From assembly GCF_029784135.1 (NCBI RefSeq), contig NC_073745.1, positions 57,615,705 through 57,679,704 of the forward strand: a stretch of DNA of 64,000 nt, in the 5' to 3' direction. Both the position numbers and the translations under genes were made by a program. The notes under the pieces are model-generated. The model was not told the origin of the DNA. It saw only the letters and a list, made by a program, of their open reading frames with translations, and made no database searches. Below are positions 9,322 to 19,663 of the stretch, in pieces; the stretch's first letter is position 1; the number at the start of each line of letters is the position of its first letter. Source of the DNA: Toxorhynchites rutilus septentrionalis. Its lineage: Eukaryota > Arthropoda > Insecta > Diptera > Culicidae.

Positions 9322-10676
9322 TATTGGGTCGAACAGGTGATTTGAACAAATCTTGGCTGGTTTCGGAATCGGTTAGATCAACTTCTTCCACGGCAATGTG
9401 GTTAGCTGCTTGTCTGGTCATGATTAGGCTTCTTGAATTATTCGATACTTTTTTCGGAGGTGGTGACATGCCTGATGTTTGTTGTTGTGAATGAGAATGT
9501 TGCTGAATTGTGCCTCGTTTTGATTTCCTTATTCCTTCGTGTTCTGGTTCACTGGTCTGTGAGTTCGACCGTGATCTACCATGAAGCGACGTGTCGATGA
9601 ACTTTTTCATTTTTTGGCTTTGTAGTTCAAGTTTTTCAATTTTCGTGTCTCTGTCTCGGATTAGTTCTAGTAATTCATTAATTTTGTCATCCTTCTCCTT
9701 GTTTTGTTCGATGATGGTGTTCATTTTCTCTTCCATCGCTTGTCTTTGTTCTAGTTGCTTTTCGAGTTTTGAGATTTCCGCTTGTTTTTCTTTAACTTGG
9801 TTTGAGAGAGTGTTCAGTCTGGCGTGATCAAGTCGGGGTTGCGCAGCTACCTGTGCGTAGGTACCAGTAGGTAGCCGCTACACGTTTTCTCGCATCCACA
9901 TACGAGAGGTTGTAATCTATTTTCGTACGGATCACTGCGACTTCAGTTCTATAAATTTCACACTGACGACTGCTAGGTCGGTGACTACCTTTACAGTTTC
10001 GGCAGAATGGTTGTTCTTCGCACGTTTCTCTATCTTCATGTTCGCTGGAGCAATTGTAGCATCGTTTTATATCTTTAGGGCAGTTCAATCGTGGGTGGCC
10101 GTACTCGTAGCACTTAAAGCACAGCATTGGGTTCGGATAATAGGAACGAGTTCTTACGCGAAGAACTCCTACTTTCACTGTCTCCGGGTAAATCGACTTA
10201 TTAAATGTTAGAATGATGGCTGGGGTATTCTCTTTATTGCTTTTTAATATTCTCCTCGCTTTTATAACCCCTTGACCTTCCAATTCTTTTTTTATTTCTT
10301 CCTCACTTAGAGGTAATAAATCGAACGAAGATATGACGCAGCGACTGATGTTGAGAGTCGGATGTAATACGATCGATACTTCAGTTCCGTCGAAAAGCTG
10401 AGTCATTTGAAGTAATCTTTCAACCTGGGTTGCACTTCTCGTTCGAAGTACATATCGAGTGCATTTTGCCTCACTTTTTGCACTCTCTATTGCTCCGGCG
10501 AAATTTTCTATGCTCTTCCCTATTACAAACGGGTTACATGGCAGGTTTGTTCCGTTTTTCCCGGTGAGGAGAAGGGTGGTGACAGCTCCGAATTCATTTC
10601 TTGACCCTCCGGGATCGTCCCCGCTCATACATGCCATGTGCTTCCACACTAAACTTCCTTTTTTTGGGTTCGTCAC
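9305..10676 (-). pseudogene. LINE ORF1, gag-like RNA-binding protein with three zinc knuckles
   Basis: ORF1 begins MTNPKKGSLVWKHM at 10676. Near residues 185-235 it has three knuckles: CFKCYEYGHPRLNC, CYNCSSEHEDRETC and CRNCKGSHRPSSRQC. A frameshift near 9875 separates this part from the C-terminal part, which reads on as PTGTYAQVAAQPRLDHARLN, then a charged coiled coil (KINELLELIRDRDTKIEKLE) and a Ser/Gln-rich tail ending at 9305. ORF1 proteins of this type bind LINE RNA in the ribonucleoprotein particle. Confidence 0.82.
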
Positions 10677-11020
10677 TTACTGCCGACTTAATTATAGTTA
10701 GTATAAAAAATTTATGGATACACTTGGTGTTTATCACACACTAATTTTGAATTTTCAAATTCAATGGAGACGCAAAACACTAGGTAGCTCTCTTCTGTCC
10801 TTGGACCCTGTTACTTCAGTATGTGAAGTAAGACGGTAGCAATAACTTCACTCAAGTTTACGTCGCAATGATTCCATATAAGGTCTCGCCGGGTGGCGGA
10901 GCACTAACTTTAATTATCTCGGGTGGCTGAGGCCGACTTTTGAATTCAAATCGATGTACACTTTGGATTAAGAGCAGTTTAGCAGAACGACCGTTTGGTA
11001 TGGATGCTCTACATGAACTG
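10677..11020 (-). promoter_or_regulatory. LINE 5' UTR and internal promoter region
   Basis: These 344 bases lie between the 5' end fixed by the target duplication and the ORF1 start codon. LINEs of this clade carry their promoter inside the 5' UTR. Beyond the CAGT start I recognise no specific element. Confidence 0.45.
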
Positions 11021-12057
11021 ATGAAAATAAATAAAATATGGTTTATTTGTTAAACATGTCTGACCCTTCGATGATCGCAAATTTTAAATTAATTTCAACT
11101 CTGATAAGCCTCTCCACAAGATGTCACAGAAACGCACACGGTTAGAAACAGCTTCAATTCACTGTAACAATTAGAACCGATTCTTGAAAGTCCCACTTCA
11201 TGATGAACTGTAACACATCCAATGCAATCCCGTTAATGACATCATTAGAATTGATTTCAGCAGCAAATAACTACGGAGTCTTGGTTTCTTTTGGCAAAAA
11301 CCTCCTTTCCGAAACTTCGTAGTTGCCAGTTTGTCAAATCGACTTTTTCAGTTCACTGTCAGATACTCATAACATGTGTCGAGCTTGAATTGCTTTAAAT
11401 GTTTCGGCTTTAGACGATTTTGACCGTTCTTATAATTCCCGATGAAAATCGCCAATGCACTCCAACATTCCCTTTTCCATTGTTGGACCGGATCCGGAAG
11501 GTCTTCCGCTTGGTTTGCTCAGCTTAGAACGAATTTTTCCTTTTAGTAGCAAACTTTTACTCTTTGGATTTTAATAAACAGCAAAAAAAAAAGTCAATTC
11601 CCAATAAATGGATGAATGGATATTTTGTTTTCTCTTGGAATTGTCTTGTGATTTGTTCAAATATAAACGACATAATATTCTTTCGCGTGTGATCTCTTTT
11701 TGGCGTTCGACACTCAAATCATCAAGACAACCAATCCTCCGTAGGGGAAAAGGGGAAATTTGGACTACCTAAGCAAATCGCCTAATATTTCCAAACCAAT
11801 ACGGTCTAAATAAAAAATGTCACATTGTATATTAAGCTACACTTGTTTACTCTCAATCAAAAATGTTTAATCATTATATCAAGCTTTAAACTACCAAATA
11901 CAGTAGAACCTGTTGTTGTGCGGTTTTTTTGTGCGAATTTTTTTTGTGCGATTTTCTGTTCTTGTGCCGTTTTTTTTTGTGCGATTTTTTTGTGCGATGT
12001 ATGAAAAGAAGCATATTTGACGAAGTTATCATCCACAGTTTTTTTCGATGGTTTATA

Positions 12058-13353
12058 AAGGGTGTGTCACATCAAATTGCATCACGGAAAAAACGCTGTA
12101 GAAATTTAATTTTTAGGAATTATATCTTCAGCTATCGCTTATAATCAGATAAGAGTGTATAGATCACGTTGGCCATGCTTCACTGTCAATTTTTCGTAGA
12201 TTTGGAAAAATTTCGTCGAATGAAAAAGAGCGTCGTGAATTAATCCTGCGCACTCATTTCGAGAATCCGGAGTTGTCACATCGGGACAGCGGTAAGATGC
12301 TGGGAATCGTCCAATCCACGGTCAGCAGAGTACTAAACCGATACTTCGAGAACCTAACCATCGACCGCAAGGTGAAGAACGGCAAAAATGGATGCTCCGT
12401 CAGTGAAAAAGATCACAAGCGCGTAGTTAAGCAGTTTAGACGTGATCCGAGAAGTTCGGTCCGGGATGTCGCCAATAAGCTGAATTTGTCAAGTTCATTC
12501 GTCCAGCGGACCAAGCAGCGGGAGGGCCTGCGTACATACAAGGTTCAGAAGGCTCCTAACCGCGACGAAAGGCAAAACATGGTGGGGAAGACGCGAGCCC
12601 GGAAGCTGTACACCGAAATGCTGACGAAGCCGCATTGCCTGGTAATGGATGACGAAACCTTCGTCAAAGCGGACTTTAGTCAGATGCCGGGCCTGTTGTT
12701 CTTCTCCGCAGAGGACAAATTCAGCGTTCCGGAGGAGATTCGCAAGAAGAAACTATTCAAGTTTGCCAAAAAGTACATGGTGTGGCAAGCGATCTGCTCT
12801 TGCGGAAAGCGGAGCGCCCCCTTCGTGATGACCGGCACGGTAAACGGGCGGGTTTACCTTAAGGAGTGCCTACAGAAGCGCTTACTACCACTATTGAAGC
12901 AGCACGAGGGCCCGATCATCTTCTGGCCGAATCTCGCTTCGTGCCACTATTCAAAGGACGTGTTGGAGTGGTACGAAGCCAACGGGGTCACCTTCGTGCC
13001 AAAGGAAATGAACCCGCCCAACGCGCCGTAGCTTCGCCCAATAGAGAAATATTGGGCGATTATGAAGCAGGCCCTCCGGAAGAACCCAAAAGTTGTCAAA
13101 TCAGAGGCGGACTTCAAGAGAAAATGGATTTCTGTTCAAAAAAAACTACAACATGACGTTGTACAGAACCTTACAGAATCTTAAGAGGAAGGTGCGAGCA
13201 TACGGGCTTGGGCTCGAAATATGAATAAAAAGAAAATGCCAAAAGTTGTTTAATAGTTTTTATTTTACTGTCTAAAATTTCCAAAAGGATCGGTCTACTG
13301 GGCGAATTTCTACAGCGTTTTTTCCGTGATGCAATTTGATGTGAGACACCCTT
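12058..13353 (+). mobile_element. DD37E IS630-Tc1-mariner transposon, copy A
   Basis: Terminal inverted repeats begin AAGGGTGTGTCACATC, run about 46 bp, and are flanked by TA on both sides (12056-12057 and 13354-13355). The element is 1296 bp and carries a broken transposase gene. It lies in family X copy 1 within the rdgC intron. Confidence 0.9.
12210..13181 (+). pseudogene. DD37E transposase, copy A, inactivated
   Basis: Compared with the intact copy D, the start codon has become ATT (12210), so the open frame begins only at an internal Met (12273). A nonsense change at codon 274 (NAP-stop-LRPIEKYW, at 13029-13031) truncates the protein five residues before the catalytic Glu. The helix-turn-helix region and first two catalytic Asp (MDDETF and WPNLASCHY, where the second Asp is Asn in this copy) are present. 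The changed second Asp would itself abolish catalysis. Confidence 0.88.
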
Positions 13354-13680
13354 TATGCATTTCAGTGCGAAAAATGCATATTTGCGTCTCAATTATCCAC
13401 TTCTGAAATCATTACCCTCCTCTCATCAAATGCTCTAAGTTTTTCTAAGTTTTTGCATGACATGATTTCTAACAGAAAAACCTTAAAACCACGATCGGAA
13501 AATGCATATTTTTTGACAATCAAAGTGCTTGCTGTGTACATGCTAACATTTCCTTCCACCTGTCGAATTTTACCAAAGTTTTTCTACGTTAGTTACATAC
13601 GGTTCATTAATGAAAGAAGATGACATTATAACAAATCCATGTTGAGCCGTAGTTTTTGAGATAATGGGGTGACCCAAATC

Positions 13681-14476
13681 AGATCAGACTCAAATCAGAC
13701 TGAAATGAAATTTCAAGAAGCTATCGCTATTTATAGAGATTTAAATATTTTTGAGGCAGTTTTGGGATATTAAAAAAAAATTATGGCCAATGAGTAAAAA
13801 AATATCACTTGTAGGTCTTTTATTATTCGAGTAATATTATTTTCATAAAACTTCGTTCATCCGGTAACTTAGAACGTAACCCCCTCGTTTTTGAGACTTT
13901 AAGTTTACACCCCAGGACCAGGGTTACCATATCTACAGAATAATCTGTATTTATACAGATTTTTCAGACTTTTTGAAACCAAGAATCTGTAGATTACAGA
14001 TTTTTCAGATTTTCATACAGATTTACAGATTTTTCAAAATAGCGAACCAATATTAGTTATGGCTTGATCTGAATAATATTTTTTCCAACTCATCAATTTC
14101 ATTCCTATAGCATTCGAATCAGTCTGAATGAGAGTCAGTGTAGCCTGTAGGACTGCTTTCTCATATTAAATCTCAGGCGAAAAGATGCAAAAATTTGCGT
14201 CATCTAGCCCATTTACAATAAATAAATAACACTGTTTATCTTTTTCCTACTAAAGCAAAGTGAATGCGAATTTTTACGTGGATACCATCAACATCGTCAA
14301 ATTTATAATAACTATGCCAATCAATGAAAATATAGCTAAGATTATGCTTCAAAATTGAACTTATAAATTTAACCCTTTACGATCGTATTAAATGTTGACA
14401 TATGTGCTGTACTGGTCGCAATGGTTTTTACTTGACAAAGCAGTGATGTAGAACTTTGTGAGATTATATACAGTAT
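13681..14476 (+). other. AT-rich intron sequence with short repeated motifs
   Basis: No gene was seen. Around 13940-14040 the motif ACAGATTTTTCAGA recurs several times. The rest is unremarkable AT-rich sequence. Confidence 0.4.
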
Positions 14477-15705
14477 ACTAGCTGACTCGGCAAACTTCGT
14501 CCCGCCCACAATTTGTGTTTTGTTATCAATACCTTCAAACATCCACGTTTTCTTACTATGAGCATGTTCATGGGTCCAATCACAGAACTGGTAGGAGGAG
14601 TGTTGAACCGACTTAGAAATATTTCTTGCTCCCAAAAACCTCCACATGCCAAATGTGGTTCAGTTTGCTTGATTAGTTCTTGAATTATGCAGAAATGTAT
14701 GCTTCATTTGTATGGCAGATGTATGCATGTATGCTCCCCCCTCCCCTCTTCAGAAAGGTAGGAGGAGTGTTGAACCACCTTAGAAACATTTATTGCACCC
14801 TTAAACCTTCAGATGCCTAATTTGGTTTCATTTGCTTGAATAATTCTTGAGTAATGCATAAATTTGTGTTTCATTTGTATGGCAGCCCCCCCTCCCTTAG
14901 AGAGGGGGGAGGGGTCTCAAACTATCACGAAAACCTTCCCCGGCCCCAAAAAACCCTACATACCAATTTTCATGTTGATCGTTTCAGTAGTTTCAGACAG
15001 ACAGAAATCCATTTTTATATATATATACTAGCTAACCCGGCAAACTTCGTCCCGCCCATTTACTTGATTAATTCTCGAGTAATGCAGAAATTTGTGTTTT
15101 ATTTGTATAGCAGCCACCCCTAAGAGAGGGGGGAGGGGTATCTAACCACCATAGAAACATTCATTGCACCCTAAAGTTTCCATATGCCTAATTTGGTTTA
15201 ATTTGCTTGATTAATTCTCGGGTAATGCAAAAATTTGTGTTTCATTTGTACGGCAGCCCCCTCTAAGAGAGGGGGAAGGAGTATCTTAACACCATAGAAA
15301 CATTTATTGCATCCTAAAACCTCCACATGCCAAATTTGGTTTCATTTGCTTGATTAATTCTCGAGTAATGCAGAAATTTGTGTTTCATTTGTATGGCAGC
15401 CCCCCCTTTGAGTGGGGGAAGGACTGTCTAACCATCATAGAAATATTTATTGTACCCTAAAACTTTCACATGCCAACTTTGGTTTCGTTTGCTTGGTTAA
15501 TTTCCGAGTAATGCAGAAATTTGTGTTTCATTTGTATGTCAGCCCCCCCTTAGAGAGGGGGGAGGGGTCTCAAAATATCACGAAAACCTTCCCCGGCCCC
15601 AAAAACCCCTACATACCAATTTTCATGTCGATCGGTTCAGTAGTTTCCGAGTCTATAAGAATCAGACAGACAGACATCACTCCATTTTTATATATAGAGA
15701 TAGAT
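14477..15705 (+). repeat. Two tandem copies of a SINE-like element with 143-bp internal repeats
   Basis: Each copy starts CTAGCT(G/A)ACYCGGCAAACTTC. Each ends with a GATCGTTTCAGTAGTTTC-type segment, ACAGACAGA runs and TTTTTATATATA, at about 15025 and 15700. Inside, a unit containing TGCAGAAATTTGTGTTTCAT recurs at about 14688, 14855, 15083, 15226, 15369 and 15512. The last four are exactly 143 bp apart. The AACTTCGTCCCGCC start with a GACAGACAG tail is common among retroposed repeats of insects. No ORF of consequence was seen. Confidence 0.65.
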
Positions 15706-16189
15706 TACAAATGGGGTTTCGCTACGCTAAGATGCACTATTTTTCCGTACGGGTTATGAAGCACGCACGTACGCACAGGAATATCCATATATCGATGGCT
15801 TGAAGCAACTAAATATACACACACTTATCTCTGTTTTGCGCTCTTCTCAACAGAAGCCCTTTCTGTTAATATTGTCAGTCTAGATTAGCTTAGCTGTCAT
15901 CCTTTGTGGAGAGAGTTTTCCTACCGTCATGCGAAACCAAATCACTGACAAAATTCCAGAATATTTATTTTCTTGGTGAGCTGATGATAGCCTAGTTTGA
16001 TGATTCCCCACACAATTGTGTAGTTCAGAACCTTAATGCAATGACATCAGTTTGAAGCAATGATTGTAATACCAGAGACATTAGCGAGTGAGTAATTTAG
16101 TCGCGTCCACAGCTCAATCCGAAACGAAGACATATGATGACGTAAAACAAGAGATGCTTTGAATACAGAACGAGACTGAAAGTTTGCCT

Positions 16190-16379
16190 TCTTTCCTTGC
16201 TTTTGAATTAGACAGACTTTAAACTTCTTCAGTACATTCGTCTCTAACCTTCATAAAAGCCCTTGGAAAACTTTACTTTATCCATCATATTACTCCTCCA
16301 CCCCCATTACCTTGAGAAATCCCTCGCCGTCCAGCTCGTCCAGCAACGATGTTGTTCAGTCGATTTCCTCACTAAGAAT
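16190..16379 (-). mobile_element. SINE-like element, copy 4, diverged
   Basis: The minus strand starts CATTCTTAGTGAGG and contains CATCGTTGCTGGACGAGCTG. A 12-bp duplication, GAAAGTTTGCCT, lies at 16178-16189 and 16380-16391. It has diverged more than copies 1-3. Confidence 0.7.
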
Positions 16380-16479
16380 GAAAGTTTGCCTCAGTGAGAT
16401 CAACCGTTTAGGCAAATATCCCCCTTCGTTCTTCTTCTTTTCCTTTGTTCACGGAGACTTTACACCATACGGGAGAAAC

Positions 16480-16785
16480 CGTTCGTTACTCGTCAATAAG
16501 TTGCTCGTTATTGACAGCTCTGTTCGGGAAAGCACACAAATGGACTGAACAAATGTATGAGGAAATGGGAATGCTTCCAATTTTCATCAGTTTAAACCTA
16601 ATACAGACTATGGGATTGTCATGTATAGCATATCAAACAAATCTTAGGGAATTTCCGATTCGTTTGGTATGTAAATCGCCAAAATCCGTTCGCTGCAAAA
16701 ATTGTTATTAACGTTAACTTTGTTTCATAAAAACGTGACCTGTTTTCTGATTTGGCACCCTTGATGAAAGACGTAGTTCTACTTC
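16480..16785 (-). mobile_element. GH17: GH-family 5' fragment
   Basis: The minus strand starts GAAGTAGAACTACGTC at 16785 after TTTTT, and continues CATCAAGGGTGCCAAATC. About 300 bp match GH18 at 31108. I could not find its 3' end. Confidence 0.55.
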
Positions 16786-16810
16786 AAAAAGGCACTTGTC
16801 CAAAAAAGTT

Positions 16811-17020
16811 ACTCCTATACTCGCGTCGGTGTGTCAGACCGAAAGTGTTAAAAAAGTGGCAAACGTCCCCATTGTACCAACACATGCGATACGCTAAACG
16901 ATGAAGAATGACGAATAACGAAGCTAGAGAAAATCGCCAAGTCGTAGTATTGAAATCTTCTAAGAAATGAACGAATTATTGATTTCTCGGTCTGACAGAC
17001 CAATGCGCGAGTATAGGAGT
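16811..17020. mobile_element. 210-bp MITE with long terminal inverted repeats
   Basis: The left end ACTCCTATACTCGCGTCGG and the complement of the right end ACTCCTATACTCGCGCATTG match. Both continue into a shared GTGTCAGACCGA or GTCTGTCAGACCGA segment. It has no coding capacity. The target duplication is unclear; GTTA or TTA is possible. Confidence 0.7.
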
Positions 17021-17534
17021 GTTAATGGATCTAATCCGCCAAGCGCTTGTTAGTTTGCGCTGTTTAATGAACGTGTCGAATTCAACCGCAAGCAGTTTAG
17101 TTTGAGAACAGGTCACGATTTTACGGAATCATTTTTCCCTTCGAAATCGATAGCTTTATTTAAGGGCTCATTGACAAAATCGGAACAAATTGCCGCATAT
17201 CAATTTGTGTGTTGTTGACTCGAGGGTAAGAATGAATCAACCATCTTTAGCTGCTTCATCAAAAACATGGAAGTGGGGTGGCTTTTAAAGGCCTCCAACT
17301 AAATAGTTATTGTTAAAATTTCGATGCCATCGGCCCTTGTCAGGGCTATCAAATATTTGTATTGAAGATTTCATTCTCAAACTTCTACGATATTCGTTCT
17401 TGTCGACAATATATTACTACATTCACAATGCGATCTCGCTTGGGCACTTTTTTGTTCCTCATTTATTTTCTTCTGAATTCGATCATTAAAACATTCTTGA
17501 GTAATACCATTCCAAAAAAAAAAAAAAAAAACAA

Positions 17535-18450
17535 GTAGGGTAAATGATCTTGGTTTGTCCAATTTGGGGTGTTTTTACGCAACTAGTAAATGCAAATCGA
17601 TTTTTCTTCATGAAAATCACACATAATCGATACGAGTTTGGGTTTGTTGAAAAGCCCCAAGTCTCTTGTTTGCTAATACTATCATAAGGTGTTGAAATTA
17701 TTCAAATTTTTATGTTTTTTAAAGATTTTCCTTAAAGAAGAATTATGATCATGGTTTGCCCAAAAAAATGATCATGGTTTGTCCGGTTTTAGAAATCTCC
17801 ATCTTTGAATGAAAACATTCGAATTCACAATTAGATGTTGCATTTATCATTGCTTGAGTTTACTGTCATCATATTGATTCATTCATAATTTAGGCTTTCT
17901 TCAAAATATTGCCTTTTCTTGGGCATTTTAGAAGTGTTCACCTCAACACAATCAACACAGAAAAACCATACTTCTGCTATGCGCGAAGCACACCATAAAC
18001 AAACATAAACAAACTGCAGCGCGCCAAGCGGTTGCCATAGAAATCATGTGGGCAAAACAACATTATTGAATTGGACAACTCATGATCAGAATTGAGTTCA
18101 TCAAAATGCGTTAATTTAATGGTTTAGCTATGTAAATCCGATACAAATGGTGAGCAAGCATGATGTTTACAATATTTATAAGTTTTGCAATATTTATAAG
18201 TTTTGTTTGTCTGAATACGTGCCAAATAATCATCTGGTGATCGATTAAAAGTTAGAATCCTTTAAAACATGTGATTTCGTAAAAATATACTATCAAACTA
18301 CTATAAATCATGTAAAAGACAATTTCATTTATATGTTTCGAAACATTCGAAGGCCTTATTTGACACAGGAGCGCTGAATTAGAGCATTCAAAAAAGTGGG
18401 CAAACCATGATCATATTTTCGACTGGACAAACCAAGATCATTTACCCTAC
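17535..18450. mobile_element. 0.9-kb MITE with perfect 26-bp terminal inverted repeats
   Basis: The left end GTAGGGTAAATGATCTTGG (plus TTTGTCC) is repeated exactly, inverted, at the right end (18425-18450). The internal motif GATCATGGTTTG(T/C)CC recurs near 17747, 17768 and, inverted, 18398. It has no ORF. The GTAGGGTAA terminus resembles the right terminus of family X. Confidence 0.75.
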
Positions 18451-19087
18451 GAGTTAAAAACGTTCCGAGTACTCTATTCTGCTTGGTGCACCTGTTGATA
18501 ATAATTTCCGTCTGTTCAGCTGGATTGCAGAGATCAGTTCAATTTGTAGAGCATCCAAATTTTGGACATATGAAGTGTTTAGACTACGCTTCTCTATATT
18601 CCATACAACATTTTGCAACGAAAAAAGTGAATGATGTTTATACTTTCATCTTCGACATTCCTCATATTTATTATGTAAATGATTTCTCACGACGCACCCC
18701 AGGAGAAAATACCACATCGAATAGATCCCATCATATAAAATGAAAAAAAAGGGGATTCCAAATGGAATTTTGCGCGTCGTCTACCTTTCCCCTCTAGCTT
18801 TGTTGGCATAATGAAACGTCATTACGGAATTCATCAGGCGTTGGAAATCCAAAGCAATCCTTTTTCTTTCATCCCAGCCCAGATCTCTGTGTTTGCTGAG
18901 CTGAGTTAACATCGTTTCAATTTATAAGTTGTCGTTAGCAATTCATCCCGTCCCCGGGTGTCACAAAGGTAAAAAATTGAATTTTCTTACCTTGTTCCGT
19001 GGACTGTTTTTCTTTCAAGTTTTTTCCCTACTAGCGTTGATTCTGTTAACGCTTATTTTTCCCTCTCTCGTTTTTTGTTTTTCCTAG

Positions 19088-19663
19088 AAATGCGCCCAAA
19101 ATGGAACGATGTCGGTGGCGGAATCGCTGTACAAGAACAAGAACAGCCTGGAAACCATCTTCCGGATACTGGACAAGGATAACTCGGGCCAAATCTCACT
19201 GGAGGAATTCGGGGAGGCTTGCGACCTGCTGGAGAAGCATTTCCCCCACAACACCCACGAACAGCTGCTGGACATGTGCCGGATGATGGACATCAACAAG
19301 GACGGACTGGTGGATCTGAATGAGTTCCTGGAGACGTTCCGGTTGTGCGAAAACGCGAAGGAACAGCTGCTGACGAGTCTGCAAGACCGGGCGCTGGCTT
19401 CGGTGGAGGAGTGCGACGAGGATTGCGACCAGCACAAGGGTAAGAAAAAGGGGGCTAAAAAGAATGGGGACACCAAACGGAAGGGGAATAAGAAAACGAA
19501 CGGTAAAAAGATTGATGATTCCTCTAAAACAGCGGAAGATTCGGAAGATTACGAAACGTTCGAAGCGGAGGGCGAGGATCAGGAGACGAGGAAGAAGAAA
19601 AGCACGGAGAACAGTGCGAAAGGTACGCTAACCAGCAATGGGAATTTAGAGGATAAGTCCTAA
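19088..19663 (+). CDS. rdgC: RdgC/PPEF-type phosphatase, terminal exon with two EF hands and a Lys-rich tail
   Basis: The exon continues in phase 0 from 473 and starts KCAQNGTMSVAESLYKNKNS. Two canonical EF-hand loops follow: DKDNSGQISLEE (exon residues 29-40) and DINKDGLVDLNE (68-79), with hydrophobic helices around them. These bind calcium and are the regulatory module of RdgC. A tail of roughly 90 residues follows, first Lys/Gly-rich (KGKKKGAKKNGDTKRKGNKK), then acidic (EDSEDYETFEAEGEDQETR), ending at TAA. The tail is low-complexity and I do not recognise it. An internal AAGG|GTAAGA near 19437-19446 resembles a splice donor, so a shorter alternative end is possible. The coding GC content is clearly higher than its surroundings. 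Confidence 0.92.
   Translation, partial: KCAQNGTMSVAESLYKNKNSLETIFRILDKDNSGQISLEEFGEACDLLEKHFPHNTHEQLLDMCRMMDINKDGLVDLNEFLETFRLCENAKEQLLTSLQDRALASVEECDEDCDQHKGKKKGAKKNGDTKRKGNKKTNGKKIDDSSKTAEDSEDYETFEAEGEDQETRKKKSTENSAKGTLTSNGNLEDKS

Larger units (their letters stand above)
817..11020 (-). mobile_element. Full-length I-clade LINE split by the GH1 insertion
   Basis: A 13-bp direct repeat, ATGAAAATAAATA, lies at 804-816 and 11021-11033, exactly flanking the element: a target-site duplication. On the minus strand the element begins CAGTTCATG at 11020 and ends in a (TAA)n-type tail at 817-831, as in I-clade LINEs. In order it holds a 5' UTR, ORF1 with three CCHC knuckles, ORF2 with apurinic-type endonuclease, reverse transcriptase and RNase H, and a short 3' UTR. 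Removing GH1 (1945-5747) restores MPKLCSV followed by FSAEATAIAH across the RNase H domain, so both halves are one element of roughly 6.4 kb. At least two frameshifts and the insertion make it inactive. Confidence 0.87.
11741..13680 (+). mobile_element. Non-autonomous element (family X), copy 1, with DD37E inside
   Basis: It begins GTAGGGGAAAAGGGGAAATT and continues GGACTACCTAAGC. Its right part (from about 13480) includes CTTAAAACCACGATCGG and ends near GGGGTGACCCAAATC. Both halves match copy 2 at 21722-26169. Without the DD37E insert it would be about 0.65 kb. The final terminal repeat seen in copy 2 (ending GTTACCCTAC) is missing here. No ORF of its own was seen. Confidence 0.6.
474..19087 (+). 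other. rdgC: 18.6-kb rdgC intron filled with mobile elements
   Basis: The intron runs from GTAAGT at 474 to a TTTTTCCTAG acceptor ending at 19087. It contains the LINE at 817-11020 with GH1 and GH2 inside it, a non-autonomous element with a DD37E copy (11741-13680), the array at 14477-15705, a SINE, a GH fragment and two MITEs. Remaining sequence (474-803, 11034-11740, 15706-16189, 17021-17534, 18451-19087) is AT-rich with no recognised feature. The LINE, GH1 and GH2 alone account for more than half of the intron length. Confidence 0.8.

Noticed and set aside
16480..16785. GH17 and GH18 as complete elements
   Set aside because: Only the 5' ends and about 300 bp are shared. No 3' hairpin end could be found for either.
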